Shown one piece after another: positions 1 through 8,077 of a stretch of 32,116 nucleotides of DNA. Every line of letters starts with the position of its first letter. Within the stretch, counting starts at the first letter, position 1. Where the stretch lies: the NCBI GenBank assembly GCA_016928315.1, contig JAFGKZ010000217.1:1-32116 (forward strand). Direction: 5' to 3'. The notes beneath the pieces are model-generated. The model was not told where the DNA came from, searched no databases, and was given only the letters and a program-made list of their open reading frames with translations. The DNA comes from Calditrichaceae bacterium. Lineage in GTDB: Bacteria; Calditrichota; Calditrichia; Calditrichales; Calditrichaceae. Position numbers and translations under genes: made by a program.

Positions 1-420
1 ACGCTGTCCAATGCTATGGATGTGGGCGACCCAAGCAACTTTGTCCGGATTGAAGCCTTATTCGATAAAAATATTAATCGAATTCGACAACATATTTACA
101 GTGATTCGGCAACCGATCAGGAAACGATCGCAACCATTAAATCGATTTATGAACAATATAAGTATATAATCGATCCGCATGGCGCCGTCGGTTGTTTTGT
201 AAATGAAAAATACAGAAAAATAAATCCAGGGCCGGCACATGCTGTTGTTTTGGAAACTGCCCATCCCGCTAAATTCGCTGATTGCGTTGAACCGGCATTG
301 AACATGAAGATTGAAATGCCGGCAAGATTGGCAGCATGTCTGAATAAGCAAAAAAATGCTCTCAAAATATCCTCGGATTTTAATACCTTCAGAGAAGGGC
401 TTATCGCCGAAATGAAGTAA
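1..420 (+). CDS. thrC: Threonine synthase, C-terminal part (5' end outside the window)
   Basis: The reading frame is already open at base 1 and runs 139 codons to a TAA, so this is the last third of a gene whose start lies upstream. Threonine synthase is the PLP enzyme that converts O-phosphohomoserine to threonine in the cytoplasm. Recognisable family motifs are NAMDVGDPSNFVR at the start of the visible part, DPHGAVG in the middle (about 58 residues in) and ETAHPAKF about 80 residues in, all typical of the C-terminal half of the E. coli/fungal-type (longer) threonine synthases. The PLP lysine would lie in the missing part. About 200 bases without a gene separate it from carA, so it is probably the end of a separate transcription unit. 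I see no damage in the visible part. Confidence 0.88.
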   Translation, partial: TLSNAMDVGDPSNFVRIEALFDKNINRIRQHIYSDSATDQETIATIKSIYEQYKYIIDPHGAVGCFVNEKYRKINPGPAHAVVLETAHPAKFADCVEPALNMKIEMPARLAACLNKQKNALKISSDFNTFREGLIAEMK

Positions 421-613
421 GGGAGAAGCATTCCTTGCGCCGTTTATTTGAAAAGATATAACTTGTGTAAAAATGCTTTATCCCTAAAAAATATCCCTAA
501 ATTTTTATTAAATATCTTGCATATTTATTTGCGACTGAGCCAATATTTCATTAAACTATAATCCCAAAAAACGTGCTTTTTTAAGCAGAAATTTTATACC
601 AAAAGAGTGAAAC

Positions 614-628
614 GGGAGGTTGTTTATT
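614..628 (+). promoter_or_regulatory. carA ribosome-binding site with an ambiguous start (TTG or ATT)
   Basis: A strong GGGAGG lies at 614-619. The TTG at 620-622 follows with no spacer, which is sterically poor for initiation. The in-frame ATT at 626-628 would have a 6-nt spacer. An in-frame TGA at 608-610 excludes any earlier start. The initiation codon is therefore non-ATG whichever is used. Confidence 0.6.
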
Positions 629-1693
629 ACTCAAAAATCTGCAAAATTAATTCTTGAGGATAATCTTGTTTTAGAAGGTACTTCATTTGGTTTTCCACAG
701 TCAAGAGCGGGTGAGGTTGTTTTTAACACAGGGATGGTTGGTTACCCCGAAGCTTTGACTGATCCATCATATAAAGGTCAAATTTTAACATTCACCTTTC
801 CCCTTATTGGAAATTATGGCATTCCGCCCGGAAAACAATCGGCTGATTGGGAACGCTATTTTGAATCCATGTCCGGGATGGTCAGCGGGCTGATTGTATC
901 TGACTACTCGGATGATCATCATCATTGGAATGCCGATACCAGTCTGGCTAACTGGTTATACAATCAAAAAATACCGGCGGTTACCGGGATCGATACGCGG
1001 ACATTAACACGGCATATCCGGGAAAAAGGTGTGATGCTTGGAAAAATAGTTATTGATGACAGTGATGTTGCGCTGTATGATCCGAACATTGAAAACCTGG
1101 TTGAGCAGGTTAGTATATCGAAACCAGAAGTAATTGGAGAAGGCGGCAAGCGAATCCTGTTGATTGATTGCGGCTGCAAACACAGCATTATTAAAGAGCT
1201 GTCCCGGCGTAATGTGGAAATCTTCCGCGTGCCCTGGAATTATCCGATCCGCGAAGAAAAATTTGACGGATTGTTAATATCCAGCGGCCCCGGCGATCCC
1301 AAAATGTGTAAAGAAACCATAACTGAGGTGCAATGGGCTATACAGCAGGATAAACCGACATTTGGAATCTGCCTTGGGCATCAGCTTATGGCATTAGCTG
1401 TCGGCGGGGATACTTATAAAATGAGTTATGGGCATCGCAGCCAGAACCAGCCGGTTATCTTAAATACGGGCCAAAAAAGTTATATTACCTCACAGAATCA
1501 TGGCTTTGCGGTCGATGTGAAATCACTGCCCAGGGGTTGGGATGCTCTTTTTAAAAATTTAAACGATGATACCTGTGAAGGACTTATTTATAAATCGGGG
1601 AAATTTATAAGCAGTCAGTTTCATCCTGAAGCTTCTCCGGGTCCGGTGGATACTTCTTTTTTGTTTGATCAATTTTTAGAAATGATAACATAA
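620..1693 (+). CDS. carA: Carbamoyl-phosphate synthase small (glutaminase) subunit
   Basis: CarA hydrolyses glutamine and passes ammonia to CarB to make carbamoyl phosphate for pyrimidines and arginine. The protein has the N-terminal CPSase small-chain domain (residues 1-150) and a class I glutamine amidotransferase domain with GICLGHQ (Cys251) and FHPE (His335, Glu337). Sequence such as MVGYPEALTDPSYKGQIL and PLIGNYGIPP resembles the eukaryotic CAD/CPS1 and Bacteroidota form more than E. coli CarA. The length (357 aa) is normal. No ATG is available: the frame is closed by TGA at 608-610. The only near-cognate starts before the conserved KSAKLILED block are TTG at 620, which abuts GGGAGG (614-619), and ATT at 626, which has a normal 6-nt spacing. 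I give the TTG. carB follows after 22 bases. Confidence 0.95.
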   Translation: MFITQKSAKLILEDNLVLEGTSFGFPQSRAGEVVFNTGMVGYPEALTDPSYKGQILTFTFPLIGNYGIPPGKQSADWERYFESMSGMVSGLIVSDYSDDHHHWNADTSLANWLYNQKIPAVTGIDTRTLTRHIREKGVMLGKIVIDDSDVALYDPNIENLVEQVSISKPEVIGEGGKRILLIDCGCKHSIIKELSRRNVEIFRVPWNYPIREEKFDGLLISSGPGDPKMCKETITEVQWAIQQDKPTFGICLGHQLMALAVGGDTYKMSYGHRSQNQPVILNTGQKSYITSQNHGFAVDVKSLPRGWDALFKNLNDDTCEGLIYKSGKFISSQFHPEASPGPVDTSFLFDQFLEMIT

Positions 1694-1715
1694 TATTAGA
1701 TAGAAAATAAAATTA

Positions 1716-4700
1716 ATGGCAAAAAAGGTATATAAAAAAATTCTTATTTTAGGCAGCGCGGCCTTAAAGATTGGTGAAGCCGGTGAATTTGACTATTCCG
1801 GGAGCCAGGCTATAAAAGCTTTAAAAGAAGAAAATATTGAAACGGTTTTGGTTAATCCAAATATTGCAACCATACAGACTTCAAGACATCTGGCCGATAA
1901 AGTATATTTTATTCCCGTTACAGTTGATTATGTGGAGCAAGTAATTAAAAAGGAAAAACCACAGGGAATTCTGCTAAGTTTTGGCGGGCAAACCGCTCTG
2001 AACACTGGTTTGGATCTTTTCCATAAAAGTATACTGAAAAAGTACAACGTGGACATTTTAGGTACTCCGGCCGAAACAATCATCGATACGGAAGATCGTG
2101 AGAAATTTATTCAAAAACTCAATGCCATTGATGTTAAAACTGCCCGCAGCGATGTAGCAACTTCCACAAAAGATGCGTTGGCAGTGGCAAAAAAAATTGG
2201 TTATCCGGTGATGGTGCGTGTGGCTTATGCCCTCGGTGGTTTGGGATCAGGTATCTGTCAGGATGAGGATGAACTTAAGGAAAAAGCTGATAAAGCTTTT
2301 GCATACGCACCGCAAATATTAATTGAAGAATATCTTTCCGGCTGGAAAGAAATTGAATACGAAGTTGTTCGTGATCGGATTGATAACTGTATTACGGTTT
2401 GTAATATGGAAAATTTTGATCCGATGGGCATTCATACCGGTGAAAGTATTGTTGTGGCGCCCAGTCAGACTTTGACGAATCGCGAATATCATCTGCTGCG
2501 CGAAATATCCATCCGGGTCATTCGCAGTCTTGGCATTGTGGGTGAATGCAATATTCAATATGCGCTGGATCCAAAATCGGAAGATTACCGGGTTATTGAA
2601 GTGAATGCCCGCTTATCCAGGAGCTCTGCGCTGGCATCAAAGGCAACCGGCTATCCCTTGGCTTTTGTTGCAGCCAAGTTAGCGCTGGGTTACACACTGC
2701 CCGAATTAAAGAACAGCGTAACGAAAACGACATCAGCCTTTTTTGAGCCGGCCCTTGATTACGTGGTGGTTAAAATTCCGCGCTGGGATTTGAAAAAGTT
2801 CAGACTGGTGTCTCACAAGATCGGTTCCGGAATGAAATCAGTTGGTGAAATTATGGCTATCGGCAATCATTTTGAAGAAGCCCTGCAAAAGGGTTTGCGC
2901 ATGCTGGAAATCGGAGCTGTGGGATTGGTTGGTAATACTAACTTTCACTTTAAAAATATATCGGATGAACTGGCCGCGCCAACTGATGAACGTATTTTTG
3001 CGATCATGCAGGCATTTCAGCAAGGATTTACGGTTGAGGATATTCATAAAATATCGCACATAGACAGCTGGTTCCTGTATAAGCTGGAACGGGTTGCAGA
3101 AATTGCCAATCAGCTATCCTTGTTTGATATAAGTATGCCGCCGGAAAATTTATTGCGTAAAGCTAAACAGTCGGGTTTCTCAGATAAACAAATTGCTTTA
3201 CTATGCAAAAATGATATTGCTAAGGTGAGGGATTGGCGCAATCAATACAATATAAAACCCTTCATCCGCCAGATCGATACGATGGCAGCCGAGTACCCTG
3301 CGGTGACCAATTATCTTTATCTGACTTATAATGCCGTTGCCGATGATGTATCCAAACCGGAAAAAGAGTCCGTGATGATTTTGGGTTCCGGATCGTACCG
3401 AATTGGCAGTTCGGTTGAATTTGACTGGTGCTGTGTGCATTCTGCTCTAACCTTAAAAGAATTGGGATATTATACCATCATGCTGAATTATAATCCTGAA
3501 ACCGTCAGCACGGATTATGATCAGGTGGATATGTTGATTTTTGATGAGATTAGTCTGGAAACAGTGACCGATATATTTGATAAACTGCAGTCCAAAGGCG
3601 TTATTATATCAATGGGTGGGCAGATACCCAATAATCTGGCTATGCCTCTGAAAAAAGCCGGCATAAATGTGCTTGGCACCGATCCAGATAAAATTGATAA
3701 TGCTGAAAATCGTAATAAATTTTCCAGTATGCTCGATAAATTGAATATTAACCAGCCGGTCTGGAAGGAATTGACTTCCATTTCAGGCGCTTTCGCGTTT
3801 GCTAAAAAAGTGGGTTATCCTGTGCTTGTGCGGCCATCGTATGTGTTGAGCGGCGCCGCTATGGCTGTAGCCTCTAATGATGAAGAATTGGAAAGATATC
3901 TCAATCGGGCTGTGACTATTTCTCCGGAATTTCCAACGGTTATCAGTAAATTTCTGCTCAATGCTAAAGAAATTGAATTTGATGCAGTTGCTCAAAATGG
4001 TGAGGTTCTCATCTATGCCATATCCGAACATGTGGAAAATGCCGGTGTGCATTCCGGTGATGCTACATTAGTTTTTCCTGCTCAGCGATTGTATCTGGAA
4101 ACTATTCGAAAAGTGCGCATGATATCCAGCAAAATTGCTAAAGAGCTGAAAATAAATGGCCCGTTTAATATCCAGTTTATCGCCAAAGATAATGATGTTA
4201 TGGTTATTGAATGTAATCTGCGGGCTTCGAGAAGTTTTCCCTTTGTATCAAAAATCCTAAAATTCAATTTCATCGATTTTGCCACTAAAGTGATTATGAA
4301 GAAACCATTTTCTAAACCGGATCGATCTGCATTCGAATTAAATTATGTGGGTGTTAAGGCGCCGCAATTCTCTTTTACCCGTCTGGCTGGCGCCGATCCG
4401 ATTCTTGGTGTGGAAATGACTTCTACAGGCGAAGTGGCCTGTATTGGTGATGATTTTAATGAAGCTTATATAAAGGCATTACAGGCGGTTGGATTCCGAT
4501 TTCCCTTTAAAAATGTACTGCTTTCAACCGGCTCAATTGAATCCAAAGCTGATATGCTGGAATCGGTGCGCATGTTGTCAAATCAGGACATTAACTTTTA
4601 TGCGACCCACGGCACAGCAAAATTTTTACGTGATAACAATATACCCAATACAGAACTCAACTGGCCTCTGGATAAAGAAGATCCCAACGTGATTGATTAC

Positions 4701-4910
4701 ATCAAAGAGGGACAAATTGATCTGGTGATCAACATTCCAAAGAATTACCAGAAAGATGAATTAACAAACGGTTATTATATCCGCCGGGCTGCCGTTGATT
4801 ATAATGTGATGCTGATATCCAATCGCCAGATTGCCATGCGTCTGATTGAAGCTATGGCCCACACACCGCTCGATAAGCTGCATGTAAAAAGCTGGGATGA
4901 GTATCATTAG
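1716..4910 (+). CDS. carB: Carbamoyl-phosphate synthase large subunit (CAD/CPS1-like type)
   Basis: CarB (1064 aa) uses bicarbonate, two ATP and ammonia from CarA to form carbamoyl phosphate. It has the expected duplicated architecture: a first carboxyphosphate ATP-grasp half (about 1-400, with GEAGEFDYSGSQ, YALGGLGSGIC, EVNARLSRSSALASKATGYP), an oligomerisation segment (about 400-545), a second carbamate ATP-grasp half (about 550-930, with GSSVEFDWCCVHS, RPSYVLSGAAM, ECNLRASRSFPFVSK), and a C-terminal MGS-like allosteric domain. Blocks such as LSRSSALASKATGYPLAF and SYVLSGAAM are shared by Bacteroidota CarB and eukaryotic CAD/CPS1, and differ from E. coli-type CarB. The start is ATG, 22 bases after carA, and the two surely form one operon. 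No frameshift was seen. Confidence 0.97.
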   Translation: MAKKVYKKILILGSAALKIGEAGEFDYSGSQAIKALKEENIETVLVNPNIATIQTSRHLADKVYFIPVTVDYVEQVIKKEKPQGILLSFGGQTALNTGLDLFHKSILKKYNVDILGTPAETIIDTEDREKFIQKLNAIDVKTARSDVATSTKDALAVAKKIGYPVMVRVAYALGGLGSGICQDEDELKEKADKAFAYAPQILIEEYLSGWKEIEYEVVRDRIDNCITVCNMENFDPMGIHTGESIVVAPSQTLTNREYHLLREISIRVIRSLGIVGECNIQYALDPKSEDYRVIEVNARLSRSSALASKATGYPLAFVAAKLALGYTLPELKNSVTKTTSAFFEPALDYVVVKIPRWDLKKFRLVSHKIGSGMKSVGEIMAIGNHFEEALQKGLRMLEIGAVGLVGNTNFHFKNISDELAAPTDERIFAIMQAFQQGFTVEDIHKISHIDSWFLYKLERVAEIANQLSLFDISMPPENLLRKAKQSGFSDKQIALLCKNDIAKVRDWRNQYNIKPFIRQIDTMAAEYPAVTNYLYLTYNAVADDVSKPEKESVMILGSGSYRIGSSVEFDWCCVHSALTLKELGYYTIMLNYNPETVSTDYDQVDMLIFDEISLETVTDIFDKLQSKGVIISMGGQIPNNLAMPLKKAGINVLGTDPDKIDNAENRNKFSSMLDKLNINQPVWKELTSISGAFAFAKKVGYPVLVRPSYVLSGAAMAVASNDEELERYLNRAVTISPEFPTVISKFLLNAKEIEFDAVAQNGEVLIYAISEHVENAGVHSGDATLVFPAQRLYLETIRKVRMISSKIAKELKINGPFNIQFIAKDNDVMVIECNLRASRSFPFVSKILKFNFIDFATKVIMKKPFSKPDRSAFELNYVGVKAPQFSFTRLAGADPILGVEMTSTGEVACIGDDFNEAYIKALQAVGFRFPFKNVLLSTGSIESKADMLESVRMLSNQDINFYATHGTAKFLRDNNIPNTELNWPLDKEDPNVIDYIKEGQIDLVINIPKNYQKDELTNGYYIRRAAVDYNVMLISNRQIAMRLIEAMAHTPLDKLHVKSWDEYH

Positions 4911-4990
4911 TATTATGTGTATTTTTTATTTTACTTCATAAAGAGTATTTGGCTTAAAGGCAAATGTAATTAAGGTTCTTCTTCTAACCC

Positions 4991-5027
4991 CAGCCTTAAG
5001 GCTGTGATTTTTTATGGGCTTGAGCCC
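4991..5027. repeat. Pair of short inverted repeats, REP-like
   Basis: Two adjacent compact palindromes sit in the carB-tetR spacer: a perfect 14-bp CAGCCTTAAGGCTG (4991-5004) and GGGCT-TG-AGCCC (5016-5027), followed by AACCCGTGG (5034-5042). Clusters of short GC-rich palindromes like these are typical of REP-type elements mobilised by IS200-like (RAYT) transposases in many Gram-negative genomes. No transposase is present here. The first palindrome is followed by a run of T (5008-5013), so it could also act as a carB terminator. Which role it has cannot be decided from a single copy. Confidence 0.45.
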
Positions 5028-5100
5028 TAATTCAACCCGTGGTGTTTTCAAGAGATTCTTCTATGGTTTGTCCCTCCGAATGATATAATTAAAAAAAATA

Positions 5101-5132
5101 CTTGATAAAAAAAAATTTATATTGTAGTTTTA
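5101..5132 (+). promoter_or_regulatory. Possible Bacteroidota-type promoter of the efflux operon
   Basis: CTTG at 5101-5104 and TAGTTTTA at 5125-5132 are separated by 20 bases. This approximates the -33/-7 arrangement (TTTG, 19-21 bases, TAnnTTTG) described for Bacteroidota primary-sigma promoters, and the sigma factor encoded in this window resembles the Bacteroidota one. The -7 element touches the TetR-type operator at 5129-5146, which is a sensible place for repression. The match is partial. Confidence 0.3.
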
Positions 5133-5172
5133 ACCATACGGTTAAACAAAAAGGTTAAAACTAATGGTTAAA
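5129..5172 (+). promoter_or_regulatory. TetR-family operator: palindrome plus 13-bp-phased half-sites
   Basis: A perfect inverted repeat TTTAACC-ATAC-GGTTAAA occupies 5129-5146, of the size bound by TetR-family dimers. The right half-site GGTTAAA then recurs at 5153-5159 and 5166-5172, giving three direct copies at an exact 13-bp period. The second copy overlaps the AAGG Shine-Dalgarno (5151-5154). The third begins on the G of the tetR start codon (ATG 5164-5166). The site lies directly upstream of the TetR-family gene, so autoregulation is the natural inference. Confidence 0.65.
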
Positions 5173-5796
5173 CCAGATGATAAAGAAGAAATTATCCTGA
5201 AAGCAGCCATGGAAGTCTTTGTGGATAAAGGACAGTATGGCGCTAAAATGCAGGAAATTGCCGATAAAGCCGGCATAAATAAAGCGCTGCTTCATTATTA
5301 TTATCGAAGCAAAGAAAAGCTGTATGTTCATATTTTCAAATTTATCTTTAAAAAAATTATGGATGAAGTAGTGGAGTTACTTCATTCTGATCTGCCGTTT
5401 GAAGAATTTTTAAAAACATTTATCTCAAAATACATTGATGTTCTTATAAAAAATCATCGTTTTCCCATGTTTATAATGCGGGAGCTGAGTCAAGGCGGTA
5501 AGATAGTTAGTAATGCCTTGAAAGAAGCAATACCAAGTGAACTATCTGCACATTCACCCGGGATTGAAATTATAGAAGAGGCAATGAACAGGGGAGAGAT
5601 TGTTAAAATGGATCCACGACAGATTATTCTAACCGTAATTGGTTCCAGTCTTTTTTATTTTATGGGCGAGCCCATAATTCGAGTACTTTTGCTCAATGAA
5701 GAATCTTTTGATCGTGAGAGATTTTTAGAGGAAAGAAAGGAGGCTATTTTTAATATTATTTATTATGGCCTTGCGCCCCGGGGAGAGAAACAATGA
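5164..5796 (+). CDS. TetR/AcrR-family transcriptional repressor of the efflux operon
   Basis: This is a 210-aa one-component repressor. The N-terminal TetR helix-turn-helix covers about residues 8-55, with the recognition region around EIADKAGINKALLHYYY and the following SKEKLY characteristic of the family. The remaining 150 residues are the all-helical ligand-binding and dimerisation domain, which is not conserved enough to name a ligand. It is the first gene of a cluster with a TolC-like protein, a membrane fusion protein and an ABC exporter, and its stop overlaps the tolC start (ATGA). This mirrors E. coli cecR (ybiH) with ybhGFSR. It probably represses its own operon through the palindrome just upstream and is released by a toxic compound. 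The ATG start fits a modest AAGG 9 bases upstream. Confidence 0.9.
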   Translation: MVKPDDKEEIILKAAMEVFVDKGQYGAKMQEIADKAGINKALLHYYYRSKEKLYVHIFKFIFKKIMDEVVELLHSDLPFEEFLKTFISKYIDVLIKNHRFPMFIMRELSQGGKIVSNALKEAIPSELSAHSPGIEIIEEAMNRGEIVKMDPRQIILTVIGSSLFYFMGEPIIRVLLLNEESFDRERFLEERKEAIFNIIYYGLAPRGEKQ

Positions 5797-7094
5797 AATA
5801 TAAAATATCAATGGTAATATTATTTTTATTATTTGTATTTATATGTGCTGCAATACCACAATCACTAAAAGAGACAATTGACTTCGCTTTGGGAGCAAAT
5901 CCGGTTATTGCTGCGGGTAAATCTCAGGTTGAGGAATCCAGACTGGATGCTAAATCAACCAGCCGGTCCACATTGCCGCAAATTGATTTTGATGCTTCTT
6001 ATCGCCATGTGAGTGAGATAGCGCAGTTGAAATTTCCGCCAGCCAATCCATTAGGTTTAACGAATGTAAACTTAGGCGTCTATGATACTTATGAAACCGG
6101 ATTAACGGCCAGTTATTTGTTATTTAGTGGTTTTGCGCAAAAAAATCTTGTTGCCATTAAAGACCAAACATTCAAATTAAACAATCAACAATTAAAAAAG
6201 ACCGAAAAATCTATTGCTTTGGAAGTGATCGTAAAATATCGTCAGGTACAAAGTTATCAACTGGAAGTGGAAGCGCTCAATACAGCTAAGCAGCGCATTA
6301 ATCTGCAAATAAAAAGAATCAAGGCCCTGGTAAATCAGGGTATGGCATTATCACTGGATACACTTTCACTTTCCTTGTCAAGATTAAATAATGATCAAAA
6401 AACAATTGCGGCCCAGGCAAACCTGGAAACGGCAAAACAGGAACTGACTTCATTGGTTGGTCAAGAAATTATACCTAATAAAGAAATAGGTGTAAATGAA
6501 GGTGATATTATTTCTCTTTTTAATTCAGAAATGAATAATGATCTGCAAATGTTGAATACCCGAAAAAGCATTATGCAAACCAGCCAGGCCGTCACAAAGT
6601 CCGGTTATTATCCAAAGATCGGTTTATTTGCCGGAGTAAAATATGCCAAACCCGGTGTGAATTTTATTGAAAATGACTGGATGACTTATGGCGTTTGGGG
6701 TGTTAACCTGAACTGGAATTTGTTTAAATGGGGGGCCGATTATTTAAAAAGTCAGTCCCAGAAAGCCGCAATCAAGGCTATTGAGTTTCAATATCAAAAT
6801 CTGATCAACCAACTAAAAACCAAATACGATGCAGCTATCCGTGAATATAAAGCTCTGCAGAAACAGACTAAAGTTGCAATGACTGCACGAAATCTGGCGA
6901 AACGCAAAATGGAAATTATTCAATCCAGGTATAATGAAGGTATGAGTTCTGTAACTGAATTCAACGACGCTAACCTGGAATTGACCGACGCTGAAATCAA
7001 TATGCAAAGACAGTCCATTTTGTTGGCAATCAAGCGCGGCGAAATTGACTATCTTAGCGGAAAACCCATTAATGAATGGAGTACAGAGAAATGA
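5793..7094 (+). CDS. TolC-family outer-membrane efflux channel
   Basis: This 433-aa protein of the outer-membrane efflux protein family starts with a signal peptide (MKYKISMVILFLLFVFICAA) and cleaves probably after about residue 22. The mature part shows two repeated alpha-helical coiled-coil/beta units (OEP repeats). Landmarks are SLKETIDFALGANPVIAAGK near the mature N-terminus, the first beta strand TGLTASYLLFSGFAQ and its counterpart WGVNLNWNLFKWGAD in the second half, and a closing RYNEGMSSVTEFNDANLEL. It would form the trimeric channel across the outer membrane and periplasm for the ABC exporter encoded downstream. It overlaps tetR by 4 bases and the next gene by 4 bases (ATGA both times), which implies translational coupling. 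Confidence 0.92.
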   Translation: MKYKISMVILFLLFVFICAAIPQSLKETIDFALGANPVIAAGKSQVEESRLDAKSTSRSTLPQIDFDASYRHVSEIAQLKFPPANPLGLTNVNLGVYDTYETGLTASYLLFSGFAQKNLVAIKDQTFKLNNQQLKKTEKSIALEVIVKYRQVQSYQLEVEALNTAKQRINLQIKRIKALVNQGMALSLDTLSLSLSRLNNDQKTIAAQANLETAKQELTSLVGQEIIPNKEIGVNEGDIISLFNSEMNNDLQMLNTRKSIMQTSQAVTKSGYYPKIGLFAGVKYAKPGVNFIENDWMTYGVWGVNLNWNLFKWGADYLKSQSQKAAIKAIEFQYQNLINQLKTKYDAAIREYKALQKQTKVAMTARNLAKRKMEIIQSRYNEGMSSVTEFNDANLELTDAEINMQRQSILLAIKRGEIDYLSGKPINEWSTEK

Positions 7095-7972
7095 AATATT
7101 TAAAATACGCTGCCTCACTTATAATAATTTTTTTTATTCTGCATTGTACTGATGCTAATGATAACAGCATTACCTACAATGGCCGCGTTGAAGCCGATAT
7201 CATCAGTCTTTCTGCTCAAGTGGGCGGAACGCTGGACATGGTTAATATCGAAGAAGGCGATGTAGTCAAGAAAGATCAGCTCTTAATGAAAATTAATACT
7301 GATAAAATTGAGCTTCAGATTAAAAGCCAGCAAGCGCAGATTATTGAACTGCAGGCAAACCTGGCTGCGAATACGGCACAAGTTAAGCAGGTAGATGCCC
7401 AATTAAAACTGGCGCAGCAGACTTTGGATAAAACTAAAACGCTGGTAATCGAAGGCGCTGCCACTGAACAACAGCAGGATGAACTTGAATCCAAAGTTGA
7501 TGTTTTACGGGCTCAAAAAGAGGCCTTGTTAACCAATAAAAAAATGCTGCAAGCTAAAGAACAACAACTGAATGCTGCAATAGAAATGACACAAATTTCT
7601 CTTAGTGATGCAAGTATTACTTCACCGATTGATGGCGTTATTTTAAATCGATTTCTGGATAAGGGCGAGCTAGTTGCTCCTGGACGAGCATTGGTCGAGC
7701 TTGCGGATTTATCGAAAATGAAGATAACTATATATGTATCAACAGAACAATTAAGTCGGATAAAAATTGGTGATAAAGTAAAAGTCCGTGTAGATGGCGT
7801 TGATGAATTGTTAGAGGGTATGATTTATTGGATTGCCAGCGAATCTGAATTTACACCAAAAACCATTTTAACGGAAGAAACAAGAACAACACTGGTATAT
7901 GCAGTAAAAGTAACAGTGGCCAATCCGGATGGCGTTCTGAAAATTGGCATGCCGGTGGATGTAATATACTAG
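7091..7972 (+). CDS. HlyD-type periplasmic membrane fusion protein (YbhG-like)
   Basis: This is a 293-aa periplasmic adaptor linking the inner-membrane ABC exporter to the TolC-like channel. Order of parts: N-terminal hydrophobic anchor or signal (about residues 4-18), first half of the biotinyl-lipoyl-like domain (GRVEADIISLSAQVGGTLD onward), a long alpha-helical coiled-coil hairpin rich in Gln, Ala and Leu (about 55-170), the second half-motif ASITSPIDGVILNRFLDKGE, then a beta-barrel domain. The hydrophobic stretch ends in ILHC, and this Cys is not in a convincing lipobox. I choose the ATG at 7091, which overlaps the tolC stop as ATGA, over an in-frame ATG at 7076 because the downstream start leaves a clean signal sequence and matches the coupling seen elsewhere in the operon. 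Confidence 0.9.
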   Translation: MKYLKYAASLIIIFFILHCTDANDNSITYNGRVEADIISLSAQVGGTLDMVNIEEGDVVKKDQLLMKINTDKIELQIKSQQAQIIELQANLAANTAQVKQVDAQLKLAQQTLDKTKTLVIEGAATEQQQDELESKVDVLRAQKEALLTNKKMLQAKEQQLNAAIEMTQISLSDASITSPIDGVILNRFLDKGELVAPGRALVELADLSKMKITIYVSTEQLSRIKIGDKVKVRVDGVDELLEGMIYWIASESEFTPKTILTEETRTTLVYAVKVTVANPDGVLKIGMPVDVIY

Positions 7973-8077
7973 CAGATGGTAGTGGCAGGTGCAGGTAGCA
8001 GCAGAATCTGTCATACTAAACGGAGTGAAGCATCTTATAAACAAAAAAGAGAAATAGAAATATTAAAATGATAAAAA

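Noticed and set aside
479-501. 13-bp-spaced direct repeat TATCCCTAAA (479-488 and 492-501) upstream of carA
   Set aside because: It has only two copies in AT-rich sequence, is not placed next to a recognisable promoter, and has no known regulator. Too weak to call an operator.
7120-7150. Lipoprotein signal in the HlyD-type protein (ILHC)
   Set aside because: His at the position before Cys and Leu/Ile upstream do not fit the lipobox (L-[AS]-[GA]-C), so an ordinary signal anchor is more likely.
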